64,000 nt of DNA from Gammaproteobacteria bacterium (GTDB lineage: Bacteria; Pseudomonadota; Gammaproteobacteria; Burkholderiales; Rhodocyclaceae): positions 558,001-622,000 of the forward strand of contig JAHJPX010000007.1 in the NCBI GenBank assembly GCA_018819515.1. Direction: 5' to 3'. Positions 15,327-23,936 of the stretch are shown here, piece by piece. The translations under genes and the position numbers were made by a program. The notes beneath the pieces are model-generated. The model ran no database searches. It had not been told where the DNA came from and was given only the letters and a program-made list of their open reading frames with translations. Position 1 is the first letter of the stretch, and every line of letters starts with the position of its first letter.

Positions 15327-17789
15327 TCACCGGAAGTCTAGCCGGTAGCCGACGAAGACGTATCGGCGATTGGATCGTTCGGTACGCGACGGGCCATCGA
15401 TGCTGACGTTTTCGGCGCCCGCTTCGGCCTCGATGGTAACCGGGTTCCAGCGATAGGCGATTTTCAGCGATGGAGAGGTGCGAACCTGCTTTTCGTCGAA
15501 GTCGTCGCTCTGCGTGTAATAGCGCAGGTTGAAATCGAACCGCCAGGCGTCTCCGTACGGGAATACGTAGTTGCCGCCGATGGCCGTGCCGTTGTATGTC
15601 GCGCCCTTGATGTAGCTGGTGTTGATGACGCCGACGTCGTTGGTGGCCATCAGGCTGTTGCCGATCGCCTGCAGGCTGAAGACGTGGTTGGTGCCGGAAC
15701 CGGCCATGGCCGGCATGGTGGCGGTGGCCTCGGTCGACGAGATGGCGGCGGCGCGGTAGTCGGTGCCGAGGGTCCAGCGCGGCGACAAGGGGTGGGTGAG
15801 GCCGACGGCGAGCATGTTGGAGGTGGCTGTGAGGGCCATGGCGTCGGCGCGCACCTGGTCGATTCCCTGGGCGGCGATCGCATCCTTGATCGACATGCCG
15901 GCCAGGCCGGGCAGCGCATTGCTCAGGCTGTAGGGCGGCGTCTTACGGTGGTCGATGTAGGTGAAGTAGTTGGTGCCTTCGTCGCTGCGATAGTTGCCCT
16001 GCAGCATCGCGATGTTGATGCCCTTGTACAGCGTGTCATAGTCGAGCATGCCGTAAAGCGTGGCGTGCATGTCGAAATAGCGGGTCTCGATGCCGACTGC
16101 CTGGCGGTTCAGGAAACCGTCGAGGGTCTGCCGCAAGGCGTACACGCCAAAGCCGAACTCGTCCGGCTGCGGTTGCATGTCGAGGCTGACGCCATAGAAG
16201 TTCTTCTTGAACGGCGACAGGAATTCGACGGCGTCGCCGGCGACCCCGTTGATGCGCCAGCGGTCGGAGAAGTTGTAGCCGACGTTGAGACCGTCGAAGC
16301 GTTCCAGCACGCCGCCGCCGGTCGGCGTCTGGCGGCCGGCGCGGACGAAGTAGCCGAGCTCCTTGTCGGACTGTTCGACATAGGCCGAGTAGAGGCGGTT
16401 ATAGCTCCGCGACCGGTCCAGGTAGTTCTGCGTATCGGTGTTGCGCAGGACGATTCGCGTGTCGGTGATGCCGTCGCGCCGGCGGGCGTTGAGGTCGAGG
16501 TTGGTGATGAGCGCGTCCTGATCGGTGAGCGACAGCACGTCTGTGGTGAAGTCGAGCAGCCCGGGCGGCGGTGGCGTCGTCACCTCGATGTGCGACTTGC
16601 CGGTGTAGTAGTACTGCGAAAGACCGCCGTATACCATCCATTCGGCCGGGCCGCGCCGCAAGGGACGGCGGCGGGCCTCCGATCGAGGTTCGGACTTGGG
16701 CAGCGCAGCAAGTCGCTCCTTGACGTGTGACGTTTGGGGGCCTTTTGGGTAGAGCTTCAGGTAGAGCTCGTACTCCGCCCGCGCTTTGGCGATCTCGCCG
16801 TTCAGTTCACGGACCTCGCCGATCAAGGCCTGGGCGGATTCGGTCTGGTTGTTGGACGGCAATCCGAGCGTGCGGTTGAGACGGTTGGTGGCGCGCGCCA
16901 GGTCGCCTTCTTCCAGTGCCTTGCGGGCGTCGGCCATGAAGCCCTGGGCAAACGACTCCACTTGTTCGGTGGTCAGGACCGGAACGGCAGGTATGGCGTC
17001 GGGCGGCGGCGCTTCCGCGGCGGGTGCCAGCGGAGCGGGCGGCGCAGGCGTCTGTGGTGGTGGGGCTGCCGGCGGTTGCGGCGAGGGTGTTGGCGGCGGT
17101 AACGGTTCCGGCGGGGGTGCCGCCGCGATCGTCGGTGCGGCGACCAGAGGGGCAGGAGCGGCCGGGGCCGTGGGTGCCGGCACGGCGGCGGCAACTGCGG
17201 GAACTGGAACGGATGGCGTCGTTGGCACCGGCATGGCGGGAGCAGCCGCCACGCTGGGCGCGGGGCCTGGTTCGACGACTGGCACCGGAGCCGGCTTCGG
17301 CGGCGGCGCGGCGCGGACTTCGACTACCACGTCGCGCGCTCCACGCAGTACGGGGACGACGACGACGATGCTGCGACTGTCCGGCCCCGGCCTGACTTCC
17401 CAGGAGGTCTCTTGCGCAAAACTGATGTTGACGGCGTTGCCGAGTTTCGGATAGGTGACTGTAAACGGCGGCACGATGTCGGTCCGTGGCGCCGTTAGCG
17501 TTTCCGTGACGACGTCGGTCTCCGGCGGGACGGGCAGGGTTCTCCGGATGAAGATGTTGAGCTCCCGCCCCTTCCCCGGCGGAGCATGTCGCAGATACTG
17601 GATCTCGATGCCGAAATCGATTCGTATCTCGGCGTGGCCGTTGGTGCGGCTGACTTCGACGCGCTCGAGAATTTGCGCTTCCGAAAGCGGTGCGTGGAGC
17701 GACAGCATTGTCGCCGCCGCCAGGGCGGCGGCGCGCAGCCCGATCCTGACTGCGCGCAAACCGCGATCGTTTGTGACCGTCATATTCAC
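15327..17789 (-). CDS. Predicted outer-membrane beta-barrel protein with AMIN-like, Pro/Ala-rich and TPR segments
   Basis: 820 residues, signal peptide to about residue 38 (MLSLHAPLSEAQ). Residues 40-160 form a beta-rich AMIN-like domain (ILERVEVSRTNGHAEIRIDF). Residues about 165-275 are a Pro/Ala/Val-rich linker. Residues 280-370 contain a TPR-like helical part (EQVESFAQGFMADARKALEE, YELYLKLYPKGPQ). From about 385 to the end, alternating aromatic and polar strands (GGLSQYYYTGKSHIE, WRFDFNLRYYTQ, RRYVFVGYRLDFR) look like a 20-strand-scale outer-membrane barrel. It follows the 39-motif cytochrome gene by 4 bases. By position it could be the porin sheath of a porin-cytochrome conduit. No homologue is recognised with certainty. 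Confidence 0.8.
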   Translation of the reverse strand: MNMTVTNDRGLRAVRIGLRAAALAAATMLSLHAPLSEAQILERVEVSRTNGHAEIRIDFGIEIQYLRHAPPGKGRELNIFIRRTLPVPPETDVVTETLTAPRTDIVPPFTVTYPKLGNAVNISFAQETSWEVRPGPDSRSIVVVVPVLRGARDVVVEVRAAPPPKPAPVPVVEPGPAPSVAAAPAMPVPTTPSVPVPAVAAAVPAPTAPAAPAPLVAAPTIAAAPPPEPLPPPTPSPQPPAAPPPQTPAPPAPLAPAAEAPPPDAIPAVPVLTTEQVESFAQGFMADARKALEEGDLARATNRLNRTLGLPSNNQTESAQALIGEVRELNGEIAKARAEYELYLKLYPKGPQTSHVKERLAALPKSEPRSEARRRPLRRGPAEWMVYGGLSQYYYTGKSHIEVTTPPPPGLLDFTTDVLSLTDQDALITNLDLNARRRDGITDTRIVLRNTDTQNYLDRSRSYNRLYSAYVEQSDKELGYFVRAGRQTPTGGGVLERFDGLNVGYNFSDRWRINGVAGDAVEFLSPFKKNFYGVSLDMQPQPDEFGFGVYALRQTLDGFLNRQAVGIETRYFDMHATLYGMLDYDTLYKGINIAMLQGNYRSDEGTNYFTYIDHRKTPPYSLSNALPGLAGMSIKDAIAAQGIDQVRADAMALTATSNMLAVGLTHPLSPRWTLGTDYRAAAISSTEATATMPAMAGSGTNHVFSLQAIGNSLMATNDVGVINTSYIKGATYNGTAIGGNYVFPYGDAWRFDFNLRYYTQSDDFDEKQVRTSPSLKIAYRWNPVTIEAEAGAENVSIDGPSRTERSNRRYVFVGYRLDFR

Positions 17790-17793
17790 TCGG

Positions 17794-20700
17794 CTAGAAA
17801 CCCGTCACGCTTCGATGGCACCCGGACTGGTCGCAGGAACCGTTGCCCGGCGACCGCGTGTGTCGTGAGTCGTTTTCCGGGCCTTCCACGCCATAGGGAT
17901 TGCCGCGGTAATGACAGGTCAGGCAGGTTCCGGGATACGCGCTGACCGATGTAAAGACGGTGCGGTGGATTCTCGCGTTGGAGAAGGTGCTGTAGCTCTT
18001 GTGGCAGGCGTCACAGGACGACCAGCTTGCGGAAAGCGTCGTCGGAATGTGGTTGCCCGGTTTGAGCACGATGCTGGTGTAGGGCGCGGTGTGGCAGGTG
18101 AGGCAGGTTCCCGCCGCGACTCCGTTATGCGAGTAAGGCGTGATCAGCGGCAACCACGCCGACGTGCGATGGCATTGGTCGCAGGCGAACGTGGTCGGGA
18201 TGTGCGACGCCGGCTTGACGTCGACGCCCGTGAAGCCGGCGCTGTGGCAGGTGGCGCACGCTCCGGGGGCGATGCCGGTATGCGAGTACGGCGTCAGCAG
18301 CGGCAACCACGCGGTCGTCCGGTGGCACTGATCGCACGACTGTGCCGTCGGTATGTGTCCGGATGGTTTACCCGTTGCGGAAACGCCGTGGCAGGTCGCG
18401 CAGGTCCCCGCCCCGACGCCGGAGTGCGTGAAGGTGGCGGGTCTCCATACGGTTGTGGTGTGACAAACATCGCACGAAGCGGTCGTTGTCATGTGGGTGG
18501 CCGGTTTGGCATCCGCGCCGGAGCCGACATAAGCGCCGCTGTGGCAGGTGTTGCACTGCCCGTTGGTGCCGGTGTGATCCATTGTTGCCGGTGTGAAGGC
18601 GGTGAAGTTCCTGTGGCAGGTATCGCACGCGCCGGTGGTGGGGATGTGGTTGGTCGGCTTCGACAATCCGGAACCGCCTGCACGGTGGCAGTTGGCGCAG
18701 GTGTGGTCGCCAATGACGACAGGCGGCGCGGTGGCGGAATGGTTGAAGGTCGCGCCCGCCCAGGTGGTGGTCGACGTATGGCAGCCGCTGCTGTCGCATT
18801 GCGCGGTGGTCGGAAGGTGCGTCGCGGGCTTGGCCTGGGCGTTTTCCGTCAGGTAGGCGCCGCTGTGGCAGGTCGAGCACTGCCCGTTAAGCCCGGTGTG
18901 ATCCATCGTCGCGGGTCGGAAGGCGACATAGTTACTGTGGCAGGCGTCGCACTGACGGATACTCGGGATGTGTCCGGCGTGCTTCCCTGTCGCAGTGGTG
19001 CCGTTATGGCAGTTCGAACAGTTGCCGACAGCGGTGGCTTCGTGCGTATAGCCCGCCGGAATCCAGGCGGTGGTGCTGTGGCAGGCGTCGCACTGGCTCG
19101 TTGTTGCGACGTGGGTCGCCGGTTTCGCCAGCGCACCCTGGGAAACGTAGCCGCCGCCGTGGCAAGTGGAACACTGGCCGGTAAGCCCGGTGTGATCCAT
19201 GACGGCGGGACGGAAAGCGATGAAATTCCGGTGGCAGGAGTCGCAGGCGGATACCGTCGGAATGTGGGTCGTCGGCATCGGCAGGCCGGTGCCGCCACTG
19301 CGGTGGCAGTTGGCGCAGGTATGGTCGCCGATGGTGACAGGCGGCGTGAACCGCGAGTGGTCGGTGATCGTCGTCGACCAGGTGAATGTCGAAATGTGGC
19401 AGACGTCGCACTGCTCCGCCGTGACCGTATGCGTGGGCGACTTGGCTTGCGCGTTCTGGCTCAGGTAGGCGCCGTTGTGACAGGTCGAGCACTGGCCGGC
19501 CAGTCCGGTGTGATCCATCGTCCTAGTCAGGAAGCTGCCGGTGCTGGTGTGGCAGGTGTCGCATTGGCGATTGTCGGGAATGTGGGTCGCGCCCTTGCCC
19601 GTGGCCGTGACACCGTTGTGGCAGACGGAACAGCGGCGGGTGACATTCGATTCGTGAACGTAGTTGGCGGGACTCCAGGTGGCGACCGAATGGCAGACGT
19701 CACATTGCTGTGCCGTCACGACATGGGTGGCGGGCTTGGACAGCGCGCCCTGGGTTCCCTGGGCGACGTAGGCGCCGTTATGGCAGGTCGAGCATTGGCC
19801 GGCCGTTCCGTCGTGGTTCATGACTGCCGGGCGGAACGCTGTGAAGTTCGTGTGGCAGATGTCGCACGCGTTGGCTGTCGGGATGTGGGTCGTCGGTTTT
19901 GGCAGGCCGCTGCCGCCGCCGACATGGCAGTTGGCGCAACTGTGGTTGCCGATCGTCACCGGGGGCGAGGCCAGCGCATGATTGAAGGTGCTGGTTGCCC
20001 AGGTGGTCGTTGAACCATGGCAGGCGTCGCACTGCTGCGCGGTGGCGACGTGACTGGCCGACTTGGCCTGCGCGTTATCTCTGGTGTAGGCGCCGTTATG
20101 GCAGGTAGAGCACTGGCCGGCCAGCCCGGTGTGGTCCATCGTGGCGGGCCGGAAGGCGACATAGTTCCGGTGGCAGGTGTCGCACTGCCGGTTGTCCGGA
20201 ATGTGCGCGGGATGTCTGCCGGTCGCGGTGACGCCGTTGTGACAGGTCGAACATCGGCCCGCCATGGACGCGTCGTGCGGGTAGTTCGCCGGACTCCAGA
20301 GCAGCGTCGTATGGCAGGTGTCGCAGGAGTCGGCCGTTGGAACGTGCGTCGCGGTCTTGCCGGTTGCCGTCACACCGTTGTGGCACGTGGCGCAGGTTCC
20401 CGCGACCACGCCGTCGTGGTTGTAGGTCGTGGCCGTCCAGACCAGGGTGTTGTGGCAGGTATCGCACGACGCCGTCGTCGCCAGATGGTTGGAGGGTTTG
20501 CCCGATGCCGTCACGACGTTGTGGCAGGTCAGGCAAGTGCCTCTGGTAACACCCTGATGGCGGAACACGACGACGTTCCAGGCACTCGTCCTGTGGCATA
20601 CGTCGCAGGCCTGAGTGGTCGGTATATGACGCACCGGCAACTGCGTGGCAGTCGTCCGGCTGGCGTTGCGGTGACAGGAAGCACAGTCGCGTGGCGTGCC

Positions 20701-20898
20701 GCGAAAGACACCCTGGGTGTGGCACGACTCGCAGCTTGCCTGCGCGTGCATCCCGTTCAATGAATATCCGGTGGTGGCGTGATCGAATGTAAGCGACGGA
20801 TCGTCCTGGATCGATCCCTGCGCCAGAACGGCGGCACAGGCGAGCGCAAACCAGGCGGAAAGCAGCCCCCGAATGACGCTGGCCGGTGTCACGCGCAC
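17794..20898 (-). CDS. Giant multihaem c-type cytochrome (37 CXXCH + 2 CX4CH motifs)
   Basis: 1034 residues with signal peptide (LLSAWFALACAAVLAQG). I count 37 CXXCH motifs, the first CESCH and the last CLTCH. Two CX4CH motifs (CDSSGCH and CDQSGCH) bring the total to 39 potential haem sites, about one per 26 residues. Between motifs are conserved distal histidines (HIPT, MDHTG, YNHDG). The middle consists of higher-order repeats of about 205 residues holding eight motifs, beginning at NRQCDTCH, NRQCDTCH and IRQCDACH. The protein is Thr/Ser/Asn-rich, typical of secreted surfaces. The start is GTG 20898. It is probably an extracellular or periplasm-spanning electron wire. Its length and haem number are unusual. 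Confidence 0.93.
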   Translation of the reverse strand: MRVTPASVIRGLLSAWFALACAAVLAQGSIQDDPSLTFDHATTGYSLNGMHAQASCESCHTQGVFRGTPRDCASCHRNASRTTATQLPVRHIPTTQACDVCHRTSAWNVVVFRHQGVTRGTCLTCHNVVTASGKPSNHLATTASCDTCHNTLVWTATTYNHDGVVAGTCATCHNGVTATGKTATHVPTADSCDTCHTTLLWSPANYPHDASMAGRCSTCHNGVTATGRHPAHIPDNRQCDTCHRNYVAFRPATMDHTGLAGQCSTCHNGAYTRDNAQAKSASHVATAQQCDACHGSTTTWATSTFNHALASPPVTIGNHSCANCHVGGGSGLPKPTTHIPTANACDICHTNFTAFRPAVMNHDGTAGQCSTCHNGAYVAQGTQGALSKPATHVVTAQQCDVCHSVATWSPANYVHESNVTRRCSVCHNGVTATGKGATHIPDNRQCDTCHTSTGSFLTRTMDHTGLAGQCSTCHNGAYLSQNAQAKSPTHTVTAEQCDVCHISTFTWSTTITDHSRFTPPVTIGDHTCANCHRSGGTGLPMPTTHIPTVSACDSCHRNFIAFRPAVMDHTGLTGQCSTCHGGGYVSQGALAKPATHVATTSQCDACHSTTAWIPAGYTHEATAVGNCSNCHNGTTATGKHAGHIPSIRQCDACHSNYVAFRPATMDHTGLNGQCSTCHSGAYLTENAQAKPATHLPTTAQCDSSGCHTSTTTWAGATFNHSATAPPVVIGDHTCANCHRAGGSGLSKPTNHIPTTGACDTCHRNFTAFTPATMDHTGTNGQCNTCHSGAYVGSGADAKPATHMTTTASCDVCHTTTVWRPATFTHSGVGAGTCATCHGVSATGKPSGHIPTAQSCDQCHRTTAWLPLLTPYSHTGIAPGACATCHSAGFTGVDVKPASHIPTTFACDQCHRTSAWLPLITPYSHNGVAAGTCLTCHTAPYTSIVLKPGNHIPTTLSASWSSCDACHKSYSTFSNARIHRTVFTSVSAYPGTCLTCHYRGNPYGVEGPENDSRHTRSPGNGSCDQSGCHRSVTGF

Positions 20899-21205
20899 GA
20901 CGCGACACCGCTCGCGATGGCGAACAATGGCAAATAGCTCGACACGAACCCCCGCTTCCCGCTGCTTCGAGCACTGCTACAAGTTTGACAGTTCGGCGTT
21001 GCCCTTCCGCTGCGACGCCGATTCCCCCACATTCCAGCCGTGATTATGTCCACCTTCCGGCCAGGCTGGCTGAAGGGAAGCTTAACCGTGGATTAACCCT
21101 TCAAAGTTTCGTGGTTTGACGACGACAGCCGGAGGCCAATGCCGTGAACTGCGCGAAAGGCGCGGCCATTGCTGCAGGGGACGTTGCCGTCCCAAATTGC
21201 CGAGG
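20899..21205. other. Intergenic region between the two multihaem cytochrome genes
   Basis: 307 bases without a gene. It holds a perfect hairpin GGGACG-TTGC-CGTCCC (21178-21193), just downstream of the 21-motif cytochrome gene and lacking a T-run. An AT-richer patch around 21080-21115 (TTAACCGTGGATTAACC) could include a promoter for the 39-motif gene. The gap suggests the two cytochromes can be expressed at different levels. Confidence 0.45.
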
Positions 21206-22864
21206 TCAGCGGCGGATCTTTTTCCAGTTCTCGGTGAAGTGACAGACCTCGCACCTGACGCCGAAGCCGCCGTTGTGGACGTCTTCGCGGTCATGGCAGG
21301 AGACGCAGCTGCGGCTGAGTTTCGGCAACTCTTTTCGGCTTGTCGGCGCCTTTTCGGGCTTCTTGTGGCAGGCATGGCATTCCACCTTGCGATGGGCGCC
21401 GTCGATCAGGAAGTGCGTCGCCTCGTCGTGATCGAAGTCCCAGCTCTTCCAGGTCCGGTTGCCGTGGCAGCTTTCGCACTTGTTGCCGAAGACGCCTTTG
21501 TGGGTGTCGTCTTTTTCATGGCAGCCGATGCATTCGCGCGGCGCTTCGCGGAAGGCGACGGTCTTGTGGCACTTCTTGCACACGGCGCGCTCATGCATTC
21601 CGGACAGCGGGAATCGCGACCGGTTGTGGTCGAACTTTTCCACCTTCCAGTCGCGTTCGGTATGGCAGTTATCGCAGCGGTCGCCCAGTTTTCCCTTGTG
21701 CCCTTTTTCCTCGTCTTCCTTGCGGTGGCATTCGAAGCACTTGGTAGGGAGCTTCTCGATCTTCTTCTGGCCGGGCAACGGTTTCAGGCCGGACTTGTGG
21801 CAGCTTTCGCACTTGGCGGTCTTGTGCTTGCCCTTGAGCGGATATTTGGTGTCCTTGTCGTGATCGAAGCTGGTCTTCTTCCATCCCCGCTCGTCATGGC
21901 ATGACTCGCACTTGTCCCCGAGGCTTCCCTGGTGGCCTTTGTCGTTGTCATCCTTGCGGTGGCAGGCCAGGCATTTGGTTTGCAGCTTTTCCTTGAACAG
22001 GTTGCCCTTGTGGCACTCGGTGCACTTGGTCTCCCGATGCTTGCCCTTCAGTCGGTACTTGGTGTCGCGGTCATGGTCGAACAGCGTTTCCTTCCAGTCG
22101 TCGGCGCCGTGACATTTCTCGCACTTGGCGCCGAATTTGCCGCGGTGGCCGCCATCCTTCTCGAAGTCGTCCTTCTTGTGGCAGGAATAGCAGTCCTTTG
22201 GCGTTTCCTTGTATTTGTTGTCGACGTGACATTCCTTGCACTTGGTTTCCTTGTGCTTGCCGAGAAGCTTGAATTTGGTCTTCTTGTCATGGTCGAAACG
22301 GACTTCGGTCCACTTCGTGTCACTGTGGCAATCCGCACACTTCTTGCCGAGGCCGCCCTTGTGCCCTTTCTCGCCGTCGTCGTCCTTCCTGTGGCACGAG
22401 TAGCAATCCGATGGCGTTTCGCGGAACTTCTTCTTGGGTTTGTGACAGTCGTCGCAACCGTTCCTGGTGTCCTTGTGACCACCCCTTAGCTTGAAATTGG
22501 TACGGTCGTGGTCGAACTTCTTCCTGTCGAATTCGGCGATCTTCGCCCCTCGGCCTTCGTGGTCGGTGTGGCATTCCCTGCACGTGTCGTCCTTGAGACG
22601 TCCGTGCAGGCGATTCCTGGCGCGGACGTCCGCGGCCGTATCCTTGTGGCAATCCAGACATAGCTGCGTCTGGGCGGCTTTGTCGAATTTCTTGTGGCAC
22701 TTTTCGCATTGCTGTTCGTACTTGGCATGGCCGGCAATCACCGCGCCCGGCATCAACGCCTTTTCTACCTCGCCCATCTGCGCGTCGGCGGCGAAAGGCG
22801 CGGCCAACGCCACCAGGACAAGGACGCGACGTAACGCGCTAGTACATGTGAACGGCAACGACAT
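21206..22864 (-). CDS. 21-motif lysine-rich periplasmic multihaem cytochrome c
   Basis: 552 residues with signal peptide (VLVLVALAAPFAADAQ). I count 21 CXXCH motifs (CEKCH, CLDCH, CRECH and so on to CEVCH). Spacers are strongly Lys/Asp/His-rich and repeat the pattern FDHDxxTKFxLxGKHKxTKC; the FDHD and GKH histidines are likely distal haem ligands. The first third resembles cytochrome c3/c7-type units (AKYEQQCEKCHKKF). The high positive charge contrasts with the neutral 39-motif protein. Its start lies inside the end of the b-type cytochrome gene (26-base overlap), so the two are probably coupled. It could collect electrons from the membrane and cross the periplasm. Confidence 0.93.
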   Translation of the reverse strand: MSLPFTCTSALRRVLVLVALAAPFAADAQMGEVEKALMPGAVIAGHAKYEQQCEKCHKKFDKAAQTQLCLDCHKDTAADVRARNRLHGRLKDDTCRECHTDHEGRGAKIAEFDRKKFDHDRTNFKLRGGHKDTRNGCDDCHKPKKKFRETPSDCYSCHRKDDDGEKGHKGGLGKKCADCHSDTKWTEVRFDHDKKTKFKLLGKHKETKCKECHVDNKYKETPKDCYSCHKKDDFEKDGGHRGKFGAKCEKCHGADDWKETLFDHDRDTKYRLKGKHRETKCTECHKGNLFKEKLQTKCLACHRKDDNDKGHQGSLGDKCESCHDERGWKKTSFDHDKDTKYPLKGKHKTAKCESCHKSGLKPLPGQKKIEKLPTKCFECHRKEDEEKGHKGKLGDRCDNCHTERDWKVEKFDHNRSRFPLSGMHERAVCKKCHKTVAFREAPRECIGCHEKDDTHKGVFGNKCESCHGNRTWKSWDFDHDEATHFLIDGAHRKVECHACHKKPEKAPTSRKELPKLSRSCVSCHDREDVHNGGFGVRCEVCHFTENWKKIRR

Positions 22865-23798
22865 GCACGATTCCGCTGATTACGAGCAGGTAGAGGAATG
22901 GCACGTGCAGGACGTGCCACAGGGAGAACAGGCGTTCCCAACTGGAAAGCTGGGCCGCTTCGCAGACGGTTTCGACGAAGAGATCGGTCTTTTGCTTCGC
23001 CAGTTGGTAGGCAAGGATTCGCTGGGTACGGGTCAGGCGATTCTCGTGCTTGGCCTTGCTGAGCGCCTTCTTCATGTAGGCATGGATCGAAAGCGACAGC
23101 CGGTGCCCGCGCGACCTCAAGGTCATGAAGCGCAGCATCCGTCGCCAATGGCTGGGTTCGTGGGCAAACGCATACGTCCGAAAATCCATCAGCTTCGAGT
23201 GAATTTTCGGGTACGCCGCAAAGACGTTGTGGATGTCCTCGGTACCCGCCTTCAAATCCTCTTCGGCGTCGCGCATGGTCAGGTGACGACCGTACATGCC
23301 CCGGTGGATATGTCGATATAGAAAGCGCCCAACGAGACCGCTGGCCGCGACCAGGATCATCGCGTACAGGGCAACGCGGCCGTTCATCGAGCCGATGCGG
23401 AAGGTGGAATGGAACAGCACCAGCAGCGGACCGACGATGCCCGCCACCTGGTGGTAGCGAAACCACGCTTGCATCGAGCCCAACCGGTTCATGAATCGTG
23501 CCCGCTTGCGTACCGGGTACAGCAGCAGACTCAGCATGAGGAGGCCGCCGACGAGTCCCATGTTGTAGCCGAGGTCGTCGCCTGCCTCGTACAGGCTTCC
23601 TGTCGATACGAGCCAGCCGAGAACGAGCAACACGCAGGTCAACAGGCCGAGGCCGACCTGCCACGTCCAGCGAAGCACGCGCTCCGCGGTGGAGTTGACA
23701 GGTCCCCGCGAGGATATCTCCGTCATCGGGCCGAGATCGGGCGAACCTAGCATTTTTTTATCGATGGGCGAATCGATGGATATTGTTTTGATATTCAT
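22839..23798 (-). CDS. Multi-histidine integral membrane (b-type cytochrome-like) protein
   Basis: 319 residues with about five transmembrane segments: near 44-66, 76-94, 112-131, 141-160 and 293-316. Histidines sit at membrane positions suited to haem b: H116 (RYHQVAG), H130 (LLVLFHSTFR), H163/H165 and, in the last helix, H295, H298, H312 and H317 (WHVLHVPFLYLL and IVHVVAVH). A soluble cytoplasmic loop with charged residues lies between helices 4 and 5. It could pass electrons from a cytoplasmic-side donor to the 21-motif cytochrome, as CymA or Cbc-type proteins do elsewhere, but it resembles neither closely. The start is ATG 23798; no strong ribosome-binding site. It is divergent from the flavoprotein gene. 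Confidence 0.8.
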   Translation of the reverse strand: MNIKTISIDSPIDKKMLGSPDLGPMTEISSRGPVNSTAERVLRWTWQVGLGLLTCVLLVLGWLVSTGSLYEAGDDLGYNMGLVGGLLMLSLLLYPVRKRARFMNRLGSMQAWFRYHQVAGIVGPLLVLFHSTFRIGSMNGRVALYAMILVAASGLVGRFLYRHIHRGMYGRHLTMRDAEEDLKAGTEDIHNVFAAYPKIHSKLMDFRTYAFAHEPSHWRRMLRFMTLRSRGHRLSLSIHAYMKKALSKAKHENRLTRTQRILAYQLAKQKTDLFVETVCEAAQLSSWERLFSLWHVLHVPFLYLLVISGIVHVVAVHMY

Positions 23799-23827
23799 AA
23801 TAGCTTGTGTCCATGGTACAAAGGTTA

Positions 23828-23855
23828 GGGCCAACTTAACGTAACGTAAGGCCCC
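23828..23855. promoter_or_regulatory. Candidate operator between divergent electron-transfer genes
   Basis: GGGC, CTTA, then ACGTAACG, TAAG, GCCC: an interrupted inverted repeat in the middle of the 138-base divergent promoter region. A separate perfect hairpin CCGACA-TCCG-TGTCGG lies at 23881-23896, within the probable flavoprotein leader. Both could coordinate the two transcripts. Confidence 0.35.
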
Positions 23856-23936
23856 ACAGGAGCCGCCTTGTCTCACAAGCCCGACATCCGTGTCGGATTC
23901 ATTTCGTAGCGACGTTTGCCGTACCATTCGCGCCCT

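Noticed and set aside
17630..17670. A further repeat copy (GCGGCTGACTTCG)
   Set aside because: Only AAGTCAGCCG is shared; the rest of the core is missing and the codons fit the protein's beta domain.
17911..20013. A 700-codon plus-strand open frame opposite the 39-motif cytochrome gene
   Set aside because: It is a shadow of the cytochrome's high-GC codons: no ribosome-binding site, repetitive Gly/Arg/Ala translation with no fold.
17794..22864. CRISPR-like regularly spaced repeats at DNA level
   Set aside because: The spaced similarity comes from codons for CXXCH and the HIPT/FDHD motifs; spacing varies and there are no cas genes.
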